Shown: positions 7,578-15,545 of the stretch, one piece after another
How positions within the stretch are numbered: the first letter of the stretch is position 1
Layout of the letters: each line of letters begins with the position of its first letter
DNA from: Yoonia maritima
GTDB lineage: Bacteria; Pseudomonadota; Alphaproteobacteria; Rhodobacterales; Rhodobacteraceae
DNA: 53,116 bases
NCBI RefSeq assembly: GCF_003003285.1
Contig: NZ_PVTP01000017.1
Coordinates: forward strand, 1 to 53,116
Direction: 5' to 3'
The notes under the pieces: generated by a model
Told to the model about the DNA's origin: nothing
Database searches by the model: none
What the model saw: only the letters and a program-made list of their open reading frames with translations
Position numbers and translations under genes: made by a program

Positions 7578-9464
7578 CTAATGTGAGCATCGTTTTATTG
7601 CTTCGAGAAAATCTGCTTCTTTCGGGTTTTCCCCGAGCCGAAAGCGTTCTTTTTGAACGCTCGGGTCTCCAAAGTCAGGGTCGATACGCAGCAAGTCGTG
7701 ATAAACATCGGCGGCTTCGGTCATGCGTCCAGTGTCTGAAAGATTGACCAACAAATACCGCATGGCAGCCGAAAATTTTGGTTGCTTCTTGAGCGCGTTT
7801 TGACTGGATACGATTGCCTTGCGGTGATCGCCAAGCATCGTCGCGGTCATCGCAAGCGTTGTGTCGTAGCTATAGCTTATAGGGCTGTAACTGCCCAAAT
7901 AAACCGCCCGTTGGGCCGCGCTATGGGCTGCTTTGTAGTCACCGGTATACAGCTTGTGTAATGCGTAGTGGTCCCAAACAAAGGCTTGATTGCGATTCAG
8001 GTTTAAAGCCCGTTCGATTAACGCACCAGCCATAGCATGGTCGCGAAATACATAGCCCATCGTATGCCCCAAGCAGGCAAGCGATATGGCGTTAAATGGG
8101 TTTTTGTTCTGCGCATCTTGCGCGAGTTCGACGGTGTCGCTGACAGTAGTTGCGTCAATAATCCCAAGGTTTTCACCAATTTTGAACGAGGCAGAATAAG
8201 CACGAAGCGCTGAGAATAGTGCGCTGTTTTGGGTGTCTCGCGTGGAAGAAAGCAGCTGTTCGGCATTGTTGAGCGCCATGCGGTCCAAACGGAACATCAT
8301 GTTCAAGGCCGTATATCCCGCGACCTGTGACTGATCTAAATGCGTGCCGATGTTGCCGGCCTGATCTGTTATGGATTTCGATATGCGGTCGACATTCTGT
8401 GTGACGAAACCTGAAATAACGTAGCTGTCCCAATCCAGCACATCGGCTACAGAAGTTTGAATAGACTGGCTCCATTCCAACGACATGCGTGTCGCCTGGT
8501 AGAAAAAGAACGTCAGCGTCAAAGACTCGCGTATTTGGAGCGCTCGGACGCGAATGTAATAATCAGTATCGCTCGCACCTGCCAAAGCATCCGAATGGGC
8601 CGAGGAATCACGAAAGTCATAAATGTCCAGTGGGTGTAGTTCACACAGGTTCTTGGCTATTCCTTCAAGCACATTATCAGCAACATGAGCCGTATTTGTA
8701 TCGCAGCCCTGCTGAATGTTTGGCAGAATGCCCACAGAGATACGTAGTGTTCGCTGTGTCGGCTGCACTGTGACCTGTCGGGTGTCAATTTTTTGCGGAA
8801 CATTGACCGGTGCTTCGTCGCGCGCGGCGATCAACTGTTCAGACTTTCTTACCCATGTTTGTCGTTCAAGAAGCAGCCAATTTTCGAACTCTTCGTCGCG
8901 AATATCGATCCCTTCTAGCAATGTAGTGTCCGGCGAGATGTTCAAGGTCGACATCTGAGAGACATCCTGTTGAACGGCAATGTAATCGATCCATAGCCGG
9001 TCATCCTTTAGCGTGATTGTATGGCGGTCGAGCGCAATTATTGCGTCAAACAATCCACCCAAATCACGGCGAAGTTCAAAAATGACCTGCCGTAGACTGG
9101 TCGACGACTTTCGCTCGTCGCTCTCGCTCCAAAGTTTATCACGTAGCCATACCCGGGTTCGTTGGCGTCTGGGCGCGAGTGCTAATAACGCGAGCAGCGC
9201 GACTGCCTTTTTACTACGCGGGGTGCGGTTTTGGCCTGTTGCGTCAGTAAGGGATATGGGGCCAACTACGAATAGCTTGGCGTAATAGCCGTCACGCTTA
9301 TCTGCATCGGCTGAATGCTCTGAAGGGCGACATAGGTTCTGATCGTCTACAGTTTTACAAACTGTGCCAAGGTGCGAAGTCAGCGCAGCACCTTTTGAAA
9401 TTTTATGTTTTTCAAATGATTGTATCAAAGCACTTATCCACTTCTTCGCAAAATGCAGAATCAC
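7578..9464 (-). CDS. SARP-like winged-helix regulator with C-terminal TPR region
   Basis: A 628-residue protein. Residues about 62-150 look like an OmpR/SARP-type winged-helix DNA-binding domain followed by the start of a bacterial transcriptional activation (BTAD-like) region: LFVVGPISL, then PRSKKAVALLALLAL and LRDKLWSE. The C-terminal third (about 440-610) contains helical TPR-like repeats (NLNRNQAFVWDHYALHKLY, YHDLLRIDPDF). Such proteins bind promoter repeats and activate nearby genes. The start is a GTG at 9464 with no better downstream alternative. It heads a three-gene minus-strand unit with the PAP2-type and S8 genes. Confidence 0.72.
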   Translation of the reverse strand: MILHFAKKWISALIQSFEKHKISKGAALTSHLGTVCKTVDDQNLCRPSEHSADADKRDGYYAKLFVVGPISLTDATGQNRTPRSKKAVALLALLALAPRRQRTRVWLRDKLWSESDERKSSTSLRQVIFELRRDLGGLFDAIIALDRHTITLKDDRLWIDYIAVQQDVSQMSTLNISPDTTLLEGIDIRDEEFENWLLLERQTWVRKSEQLIAARDEAPVNVPQKIDTRQVTVQPTQRTLRISVGILPNIQQGCDTNTAHVADNVLEGIAKNLCELHPLDIYDFRDSSAHSDALAGASDTDYYIRVRALQIRESLTLTFFFYQATRMSLEWSQSIQTSVADVLDWDSYVISGFVTQNVDRISKSITDQAGNIGTHLDQSQVAGYTALNMMFRLDRMALNNAEQLLSSTRDTQNSALFSALRAYSASFKIGENLGIIDATTVSDTVELAQDAQNKNPFNAISLACLGHTMGYVFRDHAMAGALIERALNLNRNQAFVWDHYALHKLYTGDYKAAHSAAQRAVYLGSYSPISYSYDTTLAMTATMLGDHRKAIVSSQNALKKQPKFSAAMRYLLVNLSDTGRMTEAADVYHDLLRIDPDFGDPSVQKERFRLGENPKEADFLEAIKRCSH

Positions 9465-9678
9465 TGTGAAATAGGCGGCGTTAGTGAAACGTTATATAAT
9501 TTATAGGCATCGCGATAAGTTACCGCGGCTTGCGTTAGTGAACGATTTTAGACTCTCATTTTGAAAATCGAATAGTACGGCTTTCCATACCTGCGTTATG
9601 CGCGGCGTTAATGTGGCAGTCACGTTTTTCTAACAGGGCTTTCGATAGGAACCTTCTTATGATTTTGGGGAGCCTGCT
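9465..9678. promoter_or_regulatory. Divergent promoter region between SARP-like and LuxR-type regulators
   Basis: A 214-bp AT-rich gap between two divergently transcribed regulator genes. The nonamer GTTAGTGAA occurs twice (about 9480 and 9534) and is a possible binding site for one of the regulators. GGGGAG at about 9667-9672 is the ribosome-binding site for the LuxR-type gene. Confidence 0.45.
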
Positions 9679-10353
9679 ATGTTTAATACCGCAATTATTT
9701 CTAAAAGTTCTTTTTTCAACCAAGCCTTAATGACCGAGTTAAATCGCTCTGAATTTGCGGTCGTTGCTCAAGCGACATCCATACGAGATTTGATGACGCA
9801 GGCAAATATTCGACGACCAGACATAGATATCGCGGTGCTAGAGGTCACAAAACCCGACGAGGCCTTTATTCAAGAGCTGGCCGCATATCATCGGAAACAG
9901 CATGCGTTTAGGTCGCTGCTGATTGTACCGTCATATAACGCGCAGTTGCTGACGCGGCTGTTCGAAATTGGCTGCGCGGGATGCTTGTCGTCGGCTGTGC
10001 CGGTCAATGCGATATCTCATTATTTGAAACTGGTTGCTGACGGTCAGCGGATTTTACCTGACGGAGCGGCTGACCTGTTGCAAACTTTGGTAAAGGAAAC
10101 CGAATTTTCAGTAAATGGCGCCGCACTTCAGACGAAACTAACAGCGCGCGAGGGGCGTATTCTAGGCCACTTGCTGAAAGGCGAACAGAATAAACAAATT
10201 GCGATGCGCCTGCAGGTTCCTGTTACAACGATTAAAGGCGACCTAAAATCAATTATGCGCAAGACGGGCGCACGCAATAGAACTGCTCTGGCCATCGCAG
10301 CTGTTAAAACTGGATGGTCAGAGCATTTTGAACACGGTCAAATGCTAAGTTAA
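9679..10353 (+). CDS. LuxR-type response regulator with degenerate receiver domain
   Basis: A 224-residue protein with the size and order of a NarL/FixJ regulator: receiver-like domain (about 1-120) and LuxR helix-turn-helix (about 148-205; [21 protein letters not shown] and [13 protein letters not shown]). The receiver lacks the N-terminal acidic pair (TAIISKSS instead of a VDDH-type motif) and the phospho-acceptor position appears to be Glu55 (AVLEVTKP). It may act without phosphorylation. It is the only plus-strand gene in the peptidase block and its stop overlaps the stop of the convergent S8 peptidase gene by 3 nt. It probably controls the surrounding genes. Confidence 0.85.
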   Translation: MFNTAIISKSSFFNQALMTELNRSEFAVVAQATSIRDLMTQANIRRPDIDIAVLEVTKPDEAFIQELAAYHRKQHAFRSLLIVPSYNAQLLTRLFEIGCAGCLSSAVPVNAISHYLKLVADGQRILPDGAADLLQTLVKETEFSVNGAALQTKLTAREGRILGHLLKGEQNKQIAMRLQVPVTTIKGDLKSIMRKTGARNRTALAIAAVKTGWSEHFEHGQMLS

Positions 10354-11987
10354 GTCGTTTCTTTGATCGTCTTTGCAGCGTCCAATGCCTTTTTGATAAG
10401 ATCTGCGATCACATCCATCCCGTCTTCCGAGGGCGGCGCGCTAATATTGTCCGCGGTCAGAGTAGGCATTCCGTGCCCTTGCAATTCAGCCGGTAGCCCA
10501 AGCGACTGGCAACTGCCAAGAACTGCTTGGAACAGGGTGTTTGAGCGTGCACCGTTGCGTGGCATTCCATGAATGTCTGGTCGCTGAGCAAGCAGAACTG
10601 CGGCGACGCCGGCGACATGTGGTGATGCCATCGATGTCCCGTCATAGCTGCCAAAGCCAGGTCCGGGTAGCGTCGATACAATTGCGACGCCCGGACCGCA
10701 GACATCGATCTCTTGCCCGCGACATGTGAAACGCGCGGCGAAACAGGACCCGTCACTTGTCACATGGTCCGTTACATGGCGGCTATGAAAGCTGTCTTCT
10801 GGGAAGGTCCCAAATTTACCGATTGCAGACACAGCCATCACTTCGGGGTAGGCTGCGGGATACATGACAGTCCCGCCGCTATTACCCGCAGCTGCGACCA
10901 ACAATATACCGGCTTCTCTGGCGGCTTGCATGCGTTGTTGTAGTAGGTCACTTTGATTTGCCCCGCCCAACGACATGTTCACCACATCGACCTTTAGCGC
11001 GATAGCTTCGTCAATCGCGGCAATGAGCTTTGAAAAGCTTGCACCGGGAAAGACACGCAAGGCGAAAACATCGACGCGGTCAACAACACCACGCATCCCT
11101 ATTCCGTTGTTCAGTGCGCTAATGGTTCCAGCGACATGCGTACCGTGCCCACTGTCATCAGTTTTCCAGTCTTCTTCGGGGTTCCCTTCGACGGCAAAGC
11201 CACGACCGCCTGCAGCGACAACGTCAGGGTGGCCATCCGCAAAACCGCTGTCTATCACCGCAACGCGAATGCGATCTGACGCAGGCATTTCGACGTTCCC
11301 AATCGCATCGTTGCCCCAAAGATTTACCTGTGGCGCATCCAAACTGGCGGGTAGGCTGGTGACGGTTACCGTGTTTTCTTTTGCCGCAAACGCGGGCTGT
11401 TGGATGATCCGGCTCCAATGATCCAGTGCTGGCTTAATCCGCAGCTCTGTCAAACTGTCGAGCGTTTCACCAAATAGTTTAAGCGCAACCCGACCTTGGG
11501 CATTCGTCATTTGTTGGTCTGACCATACCTCTCCGGCTAAATCGACACGGGCGCTCGCAACCGGTGCGCCATTTTCGTCGACAACCTTCAATGTAATCTT
11601 GAGTTCGTTGCTACTGTTTGCTGCCGTAATTGGCAGCTGACTCATCTCGAACGTAGATTCCGCAGTTTGCATGAAAAGCTGATGATCCGGTTCAACAAGC
11701 AATGCACCTTTATATTTGCTTTTCAGCTTATCGGCGCCTTCTTCGGTCAGTTCTGCAGTTAACGTATGGATGTCATTCGTGTCTGGGTGGCGCATCACTT
11801 CGAAAGCAGGGGCCGTTTTGTCGGTGTCGCCGTCTGCCGTAGCCGCAAATGCTGCGACATTTCCGGCAAGTTCAACACTTAGTTTTTCGAGATCCACTTC
11901 GTCAACGTTTGCCGGGGTGATAGAGGGTTTGCCCAAAATGTATTTTTGCGTTTGAGCTTTGTCCTTTTTGGATCCAACTTCTGGCAT
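10350..11987 (-). CDS. Subtilisin-like (S8) peptidase with N-terminal pro- and Ig-like region
   Basis: A 545-residue S8 peptidase with the classic triad: Asp246 (VAVIDSG), His281 (SGHGTHVAG), Ser452 ([11 protein letters not shown]), and oxyanion Asn369 (AAGNSGG). Residues about 60-108 resemble an I9-type inhibitor propeptide, and about 125-200 a carboxypeptidase-regulatory/Ig-like domain ([18 protein letters not shown]). There is no standard signal peptide. A strong AGGAGGT precedes the ATG and overlaps the stop of the upstream 89-residue gene, so translation is coupled. Located downstream of the charge-split precursor gene, it is a good candidate for its processing protease (inference). Confidence 0.93.
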   Translation of the reverse strand: MPEVGSKKDKAQTQKYILGKPSITPANVDEVDLEKLSVELAGNVAAFAATADGDTDKTAPAFEVMRHPDTNDIHTLTAELTEEGADKLKSKYKGALLVEPDHQLFMQTAESTFEMSQLPITAANSSNELKITLKVVDENGAPVASARVDLAGEVWSDQQMTNAQGRVALKLFGETLDSLTELRIKPALDHWSRIIQQPAFAAKENTVTVTSLPASLDAPQVNLWGNDAIGNVEMPASDRIRVAVIDSGFADGHPDVVAAGGRGFAVEGNPEEDWKTDDSGHGTHVAGTISALNNGIGMRGVVDRVDVFALRVFPGASFSKLIAAIDEAIALKVDVVNMSLGGANQSDLLQQRMQAAREAGILLVAAAGNSGGTVMYPAAYPEVMAVSAIGKFGTFPEDSFHSRHVTDHVTSDGSCFAARFTCRGQEIDVCGPGVAIVSTLPGPGFGSYDGTSMASPHVAGVAAVLLAQRPDIHGMPRNGARSNTLFQAVLGSCQSLGLPAELQGHGMPTLTADNISAPPSEDGMDVIADLIKKALDAAKTIKETT

Positions 11988-11996
11988 GGCTACCTC

Positions 11997-12266
11997 CTAT
12001 TGTAACTGTTGATTAATTTGGGCTAGCTCGGTTGCGATGCTTTCCAGTCGCCGGGCAAGGTCTTGGACCTGAACACGCAGGTCTTCGGGTTCTTCTGGCT
12101 GCGTTGATGAAAGCGCTTCGGCCGTGTCAAAACTGGCTTCGAGCTGATTAATCAGCAATTCGATTGATGCGTCTGTTGATAGGTCATCAGTCGATGCTTC
12201 AGATGAAAATTCGCTGAAAAATGTGTCAATGTCTTGTAGGTCGTCTCTGATCAAGGTGCGGGTCAT
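11997..12266 (-). CDS. Small acidic coiled-coil protein, unknown function
   Basis: An 89-residue protein rich in Asp, Glu and Ser with a C-terminal heptad-like helix (LRVQVQDLARRLESIATELAQINQQ). No family was recognised. AGGAGA lies 6 nt before the ATG. It sits between the charge-split protein (upstream) and an S8 peptidase (downstream, with the ribosome-binding site overlapping this stop). It could be a chaperone or inhibitor for either neighbour; this is inference from position only. Confidence 0.7.
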   Translation of the reverse strand: MTRTLIRDDLQDIDTFFSEFSSEASTDDLSTDASIELLINQLEASFDTAEALSSTQPEEPEDLRVQVQDLARRLESIATELAQINQQLQ

Positions 12267-12278
12267 GGTCTTCTCCTG

Positions 12279-12312
12279 AAAAATATGCGCGGGCTCAAAT
12301 AGAGCGCCGCGC
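12279..12312 (-). terminator. Terminator-like hairpin after the charge-split precursor gene
   Basis: On the minus strand a GC-rich stem (12287-12296 with 12302-12312, one bulged base, 5-nt loop) is followed by ATATTTTT. It lies just after the precursor stop and overlaps the start region of the 89-residue gene. It probably terminates part of the transcripts, giving more precursor than protease message. Confidence 0.6.
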
Positions 12313-12326
12313 GTTAGTTCGGAATT

Positions 12327-12743
12327 TTATTTGGTGCATGCCTTGATGCAGCGATACGCGTCGTAAGCGGCACGGATCGCAGATGCGTATTTTTTCGCCT
12401 TGAAATAACGCACTGCTTTCAAAACCTTCGGAACGCATTTGGAGCATTTCCCATAGCGGCGCACGAGACGGACAATCGTCGCGATCAGCTTGCGGGCTTT
12501 GTTATAAAGGTATTTTCCGATGAACTGTTGGTCGAATTCATTGTCAGCCAGTTCGCCGATCGACGCCGTGTCAAAACCAAGCTCGCTAATGCCTGCAGCA
12601 TCAAGTTCCGCATCAAGTTCCGCAAATGCTTCGGACAGTTCACTGTCCATTTCTTCAAGCCCAAACTCCGCAAATTCAGCATCCATTTCAGCGAATTCTG
12701 CGGCCATTTCGTTCAATTCCATTTGAGAATAAGTACTAGACAT
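12327..12743 (-). CDS. Charge-split small protein: acidic leader, cationic four-Cys C-terminus (putative peptide precursor)
   Basis: A 138-residue protein with the start at 12743 chosen because AAGGAGA lies 6 nt upstream (longer in-frame starts exist up to 12989). Residues 1-76 contain 22 acidic and no basic residues. Residues 77-138 contain 19 Lys/Arg and a single Asp, with aromatic/aliphatic spacing suggestive of amphipathic helices, and cysteines at 100, 103, 132 and 136 (CSKC ... CIKAC). No family was recognised. The layout resembles a cationic membrane-active peptide masked by an anionic pro-region. A terminator-like hairpin follows, then a coiled-coil gene and an S8 peptidase. Alternative: a structural or nucleic-acid-binding protein. 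Confidence 0.72.
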   Translation of the reverse strand: MSSTYSQMELNEMAAEFAEMDAEFAEFGLEEMDSELSEAFAELDAELDAAGISELGFDTASIGELADNEFDQQFIGKYLYNKARKLIATIVRLVRRYGKCSKCVPKVLKAVRYFKAKKYASAIRAAYDAYRCIKACTK

Positions 12744-13025
12744 TTCTGTCTCCTTTGACTGTTTGAAATTAAGTGCGCCAAACGCTTGGCCCTTAGTTTT
12801 TCGAACAATCAAAGGAGAGAGGTTCACTCTCTTTAGAGAAAAATGTGACGCGGATGAGACTAGAACCCGCGATCTTTGGTTTGTTTTTCGAGAATAGGCG
12901 TTCAAAATTCCGACACGAAATCCCCATGGCGCTGGACTGGATCGCCAGCGGCATAGTCTTTGGTCAATTTGACGCGCTGCGGACAACATCCGTCTGATGT
13001 TGTACCGCTGATCGACCGTTAACCT
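12744..13025. promoter_or_regulatory. Intergenic region upstream of the charge-split gene
   Basis: A 282-nt gap between the end of the inositol gene block and the precursor start (both minus strand). It should hold the precursor promoter. A short inverted repeat, AACATC/GATGTT (about 12984-13000), lies close to the hyi-like stop and could be a weak terminator. I see no convincing gene here. Confidence 0.35.
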
Positions 13026-13808
13026 CTATCGAAGTGTGAACGCGTTCACGAACGCATCCACAGCAGCGTCGCTATCGCCCAAGGCAAATGCTTCCATGCC
13101 GACCGGGCCGTTATATCTCAGCTTATCAAGAGCGTTGGCCACACCGTGATAGTTGATTTCACCTGTGCCGGGCTCACAACGACCCGGATTATCGGCCACT
13201 TGGACTTCTCCGATCCAAGGCAGGCATTTTTCGCACCAGCGGGCCAAATCGCCTTCGCCGATTTGTGTGTGGTAAAGATCAAGATTAATGCGCAACTGTG
13301 GACGATTGATTGACGATACTAGCGCCAACACATCCGCGGTCGAACCAAACGGGCAACCGGGGTGGTCAAGACCGTTCAAATTCTCGAGGGTGAAAACGAC
13401 GCCTTCGGCTTCGGCCATGTCACAAATACGGTTGAGCGTATCGCGGGCTTTTAACCACATAGGGCCATCCACAACATCATGCTGCCAGATTGGGATACCA
13501 CCGTCACCAAGCCCGGTGCCATGAAGGTTCAGACGGTCGACCCCCAAGTTTTTGCCGATTTGAGCCGTTTCATAGGCAGATTGCAACAGTATATCTGCTC
13601 CCTCGTCGTCAGCCAACCGTCCCTCAAGATAGCCGTTCATGATCGTGTAGTTGGCACCAACGGCAGCGAGCTTTGTTAGGTCATGATCTGGGTAGTTCCA
13701 TAATCCCACCCCTAATCCGCGTTCTGTCAGGCGTGCAGCGCGCCAATCAATCGCTTTTTCAGGCCACAGCATTTCGGCACAAACGGCCAGTTGAAACGGT
13801 TGCGTCAT
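13026..13808 (-). CDS. Hydroxypyruvate isomerase-family TIM-barrel protein
   Basis: A 260-residue protein of the xylose isomerase-like TIM-barrel superfamily. The segment VQVADNPGRCEPGTGEINY is the hydroxypyruvate isomerase (Hyi) signature, with metal ligands expected at the glutamate in FTLENLNG and the Asp/His in NLDLYHTQIG. The start at 13808 has AAGGAGAA 6 nt upstream; a longer form to 13829 is less likely. It is the last gene of the minus-strand inositol set, so it may act as an inosose or keto-sugar isomerase (IolI-like) rather than in glyoxylate metabolism. The exact substrate is not decidable here. Confidence 0.8.
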   Translation of the reverse strand: MTQPFQLAVCAEMLWPEKAIDWRAARLTERGLGVGLWNYPDHDLTKLAAVGANYTIMNGYLEGRLADDEGADILLQSAYETAQIGKNLGVDRLNLHGTGLGDGGIPIWQHDVVDGPMWLKARDTLNRICDMAEAEGVVFTLENLNGLDHPGCPFGSTADVLALVSSINRPQLRINLDLYHTQIGEGDLARWCEKCLPWIGEVQVADNPGRCEPGTGEINYHGVANALDKLRYNGPVGMEAFALGDSDAAVDAFVNAFTLR

Positions 13809-13836
13809 TTCGTGTTCTCCTTGGACCACGCTGGCC

Positions 13837-14631
13837 TTACATTAGGTGTTCAACATTCGGGGCTGCCACAAAACGCCACTTACGCAATGGGCCTGCCATA
13901 ACATTGAGGTAATACATCTCAAAACCATGCGGCGCCCCGCATGGGTGATGACCACGTGGCACGCAGACAACGTCGTGATCATGTACGGCCATTGTTTTAT
14001 CTAGCTTTAGGTCATCCGTATAAACCCGCTGGATGCCAAACCCATCGGCGGGGTTAAGGCGATGATAATATGTCTCTTCGAGGTAGGTGATCCGGGGATA
14101 ATCGTCTTCGTCGTGACGATGGCTTGGGAATGACGACCAATTACCCGCGGGCGTAAAGACCTCGGTTACCAACAGGCTGTCACAGTAGTCTTCATTTTCC
14201 ATCGCGATGTTGTTGATGAAACGGGTATTCGATCCCTCGCCGCGCTGGGTCAGCGTGATTCCGTCGGGGCCAATTTTGCGCGCGTCATGGCCTGAATTCC
14301 CCGGTGCCTTACAAACTGCAATCGTGCAATCGGTTGTTGCCTTCAGCACCCAATCTTTGCGGTTCGGTACATAAAGGCAATGCGGTGGAGATTTTTCGAA
14401 TACGTTCATGCGGTCGCCAAGCTCACCCCAATCACGTCCGGCGGCAGTGATATTTGCCTTACCTTCGACCATGACAATAATGACTTCGGTTTCACCTGTA
14501 ACATCGGACGCATCTTCGCCTGCACGCAACCGCAGCAGTTCAAACCCGACATACCGCCAGCCTGCGCTTTCGGGCGTGATTTGATGCACCTTTCCATGAT
14601 CACCAAAGGGGCGTTTTAAAAGATCAGCCAT
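13837..14631 (-). CDS. iolB: 5-deoxy-glucuronate isomerase
   Basis: A 264-residue bicupin of the IolB/KduI type. It converts 5-deoxy-D-glucuronate to 2-deoxy-5-keto-D-gluconate, the fourth step of myo-inositol breakdown. Diagnostic segments include WSSFPSHRHDEDDYPR with metal-binding histidines and VPRGHHPCGAPHGFEMYYLNVMAG near the C-terminus. Length is normal. The start overlaps the iolE stop by 8 nt, with AAGGAAA upstream of the ATG. Confidence 0.95.
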   Translation of the reverse strand: MADLLKRPFGDHGKVHQITPESAGWRYVGFELLRLRAGEDASDVTGETEVIIVMVEGKANITAAGRDWGELGDRMNVFEKSPPHCLYVPNRKDWVLKATTDCTIAVCKAPGNSGHDARKIGPDGITLTQRGEGSNTRFINNIAMENEDYCDSLLVTEVFTPAGNWSSFPSHRHDEDDYPRITYLEETYYHRLNPADGFGIQRVYTDDLKLDKTMAVHDHDVVCVPRGHHPCGAPHGFEMYYLNVMAGPLRKWRFVAAPNVEHLM

Positions 14632-15535
14632 TGTTGTTTCCTTCGATTAGTCCGGTTTCACGCGCAATGCGTTTTAGCGTGTGCAAACCAAGTGTTTGGT
14701 ACATCAGCGGGTTACGCAGATCTGGATCTTGCTCGGCTTCGATGACGATCCAGCCGTCATATTCATTCTCGGCCAATATGCGCAGCAAAGGCGTAAAGTC
14801 GACACCGCCTTCTTGGTCGCCTGGCACTGTAAAGACACCGGCACGCACACCATCCATGAAGGACATTCCATCATTCTCAACGCGTGCACGCAAAGTGGGA
14901 CGCACGTTTTTCGCATGAAAATGCCCCACGCGGGCGATATGTTTTTTCAGCACGGCTTCGGGGCTTCCCCCCGCGAAATAGCAATGGCCCGCGTCGAACA
15001 GTAGCTTCGTCGCGGGACCGACAGCGGCCATAAACGCATCAATATCATCAGGGCTTTGAACGACTGTGCCCATGTGATGGTGATAAACAAGGTATATCCC
15101 TTGATCCGCACAGTATTGCGCGATTTCCTCGACCTTTGCGGCAAATTCATTCATAGCAACGTCATCTAACATCGGGCGTGATGCCAGCGGCGCATCAAGC
15201 CCTTGGACGGAATTGGACGTTTCGCAAACGATGCAAACCTTGCAGCCGTTGTGCTTTAATTTATCCAGATGCGGTTGGATTGCTTTTTTTTCGTCCTCGA
15301 CAGAGTGCGCCAGCAAATTCAGCGAATGCCACCCCGAGATAAACTGAAGCCCGTAGCCGCCTAATAGGTTTTTGAGCGCCTCGGGGTCGTCGGGCCAGCG
15401 ATGCCCATTTTCGATACCGTCAAAGCCGATCAGATGTCCCGCTTCTTCAAGAATGCGCTGGGTCGGAATGTCCGCGCCCAAACTTTGGTCATCATCATTG
15501 GCCCAAGCAATTGGATTTGTGCCGAATTGGATCAT
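14624..15535 (-). CDS. iolE: Inosose dehydratase (IolE-type sugar phosphate isomerase family)
   Basis: A 303-residue TIM-barrel protein beginning FGTNPIAWANDDD, typical of IolE, which dehydrates scyllo-inosose (2-keto-myo-inositol) to the trihydroxycyclohexanedione used by IolD. YLVYHHHMGTVVQ, LLFDAGHCYFAGG and VIEAEQDPDLRNP are family segments with metal-binding His, Asp and Glu. The ATG at 15535 is chosen because the protein family starts there; it lies 10 nt after the iolD stop. A longer in-frame start at 15661 would overlap iolD. Confidence 0.93.
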   Translation of the reverse strand: MIQFGTNPIAWANDDDQSLGADIPTQRILEEAGHLIGFDGIENGHRWPDDPEALKNLLGGYGLQFISGWHSLNLLAHSVEDEKKAIQPHLDKLKHNGCKVCIVCETSNSVQGLDAPLASRPMLDDVAMNEFAAKVEEIAQYCADQGIYLVYHHHMGTVVQSPDDIDAFMAAVGPATKLLFDAGHCYFAGGSPEAVLKKHIARVGHFHAKNVRPTLRARVENDGMSFMDGVRAGVFTVPGDQEGGVDFTPLLRILAENEYDGWIVIEAEQDPDLRNPLMYQTLGLHTLKRIARETGLIEGNNNG

Positions 15536-15545
15536 GTTCTGCCTA

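Noticed and set aside
12744..12989. N-terminal extension of the charge-split protein up to 12989
   Set aside because: The extension is unlike the rest (basic, no pattern) and lacks a ribosome-binding site; the ATG at 12743 has AAGGAGA.
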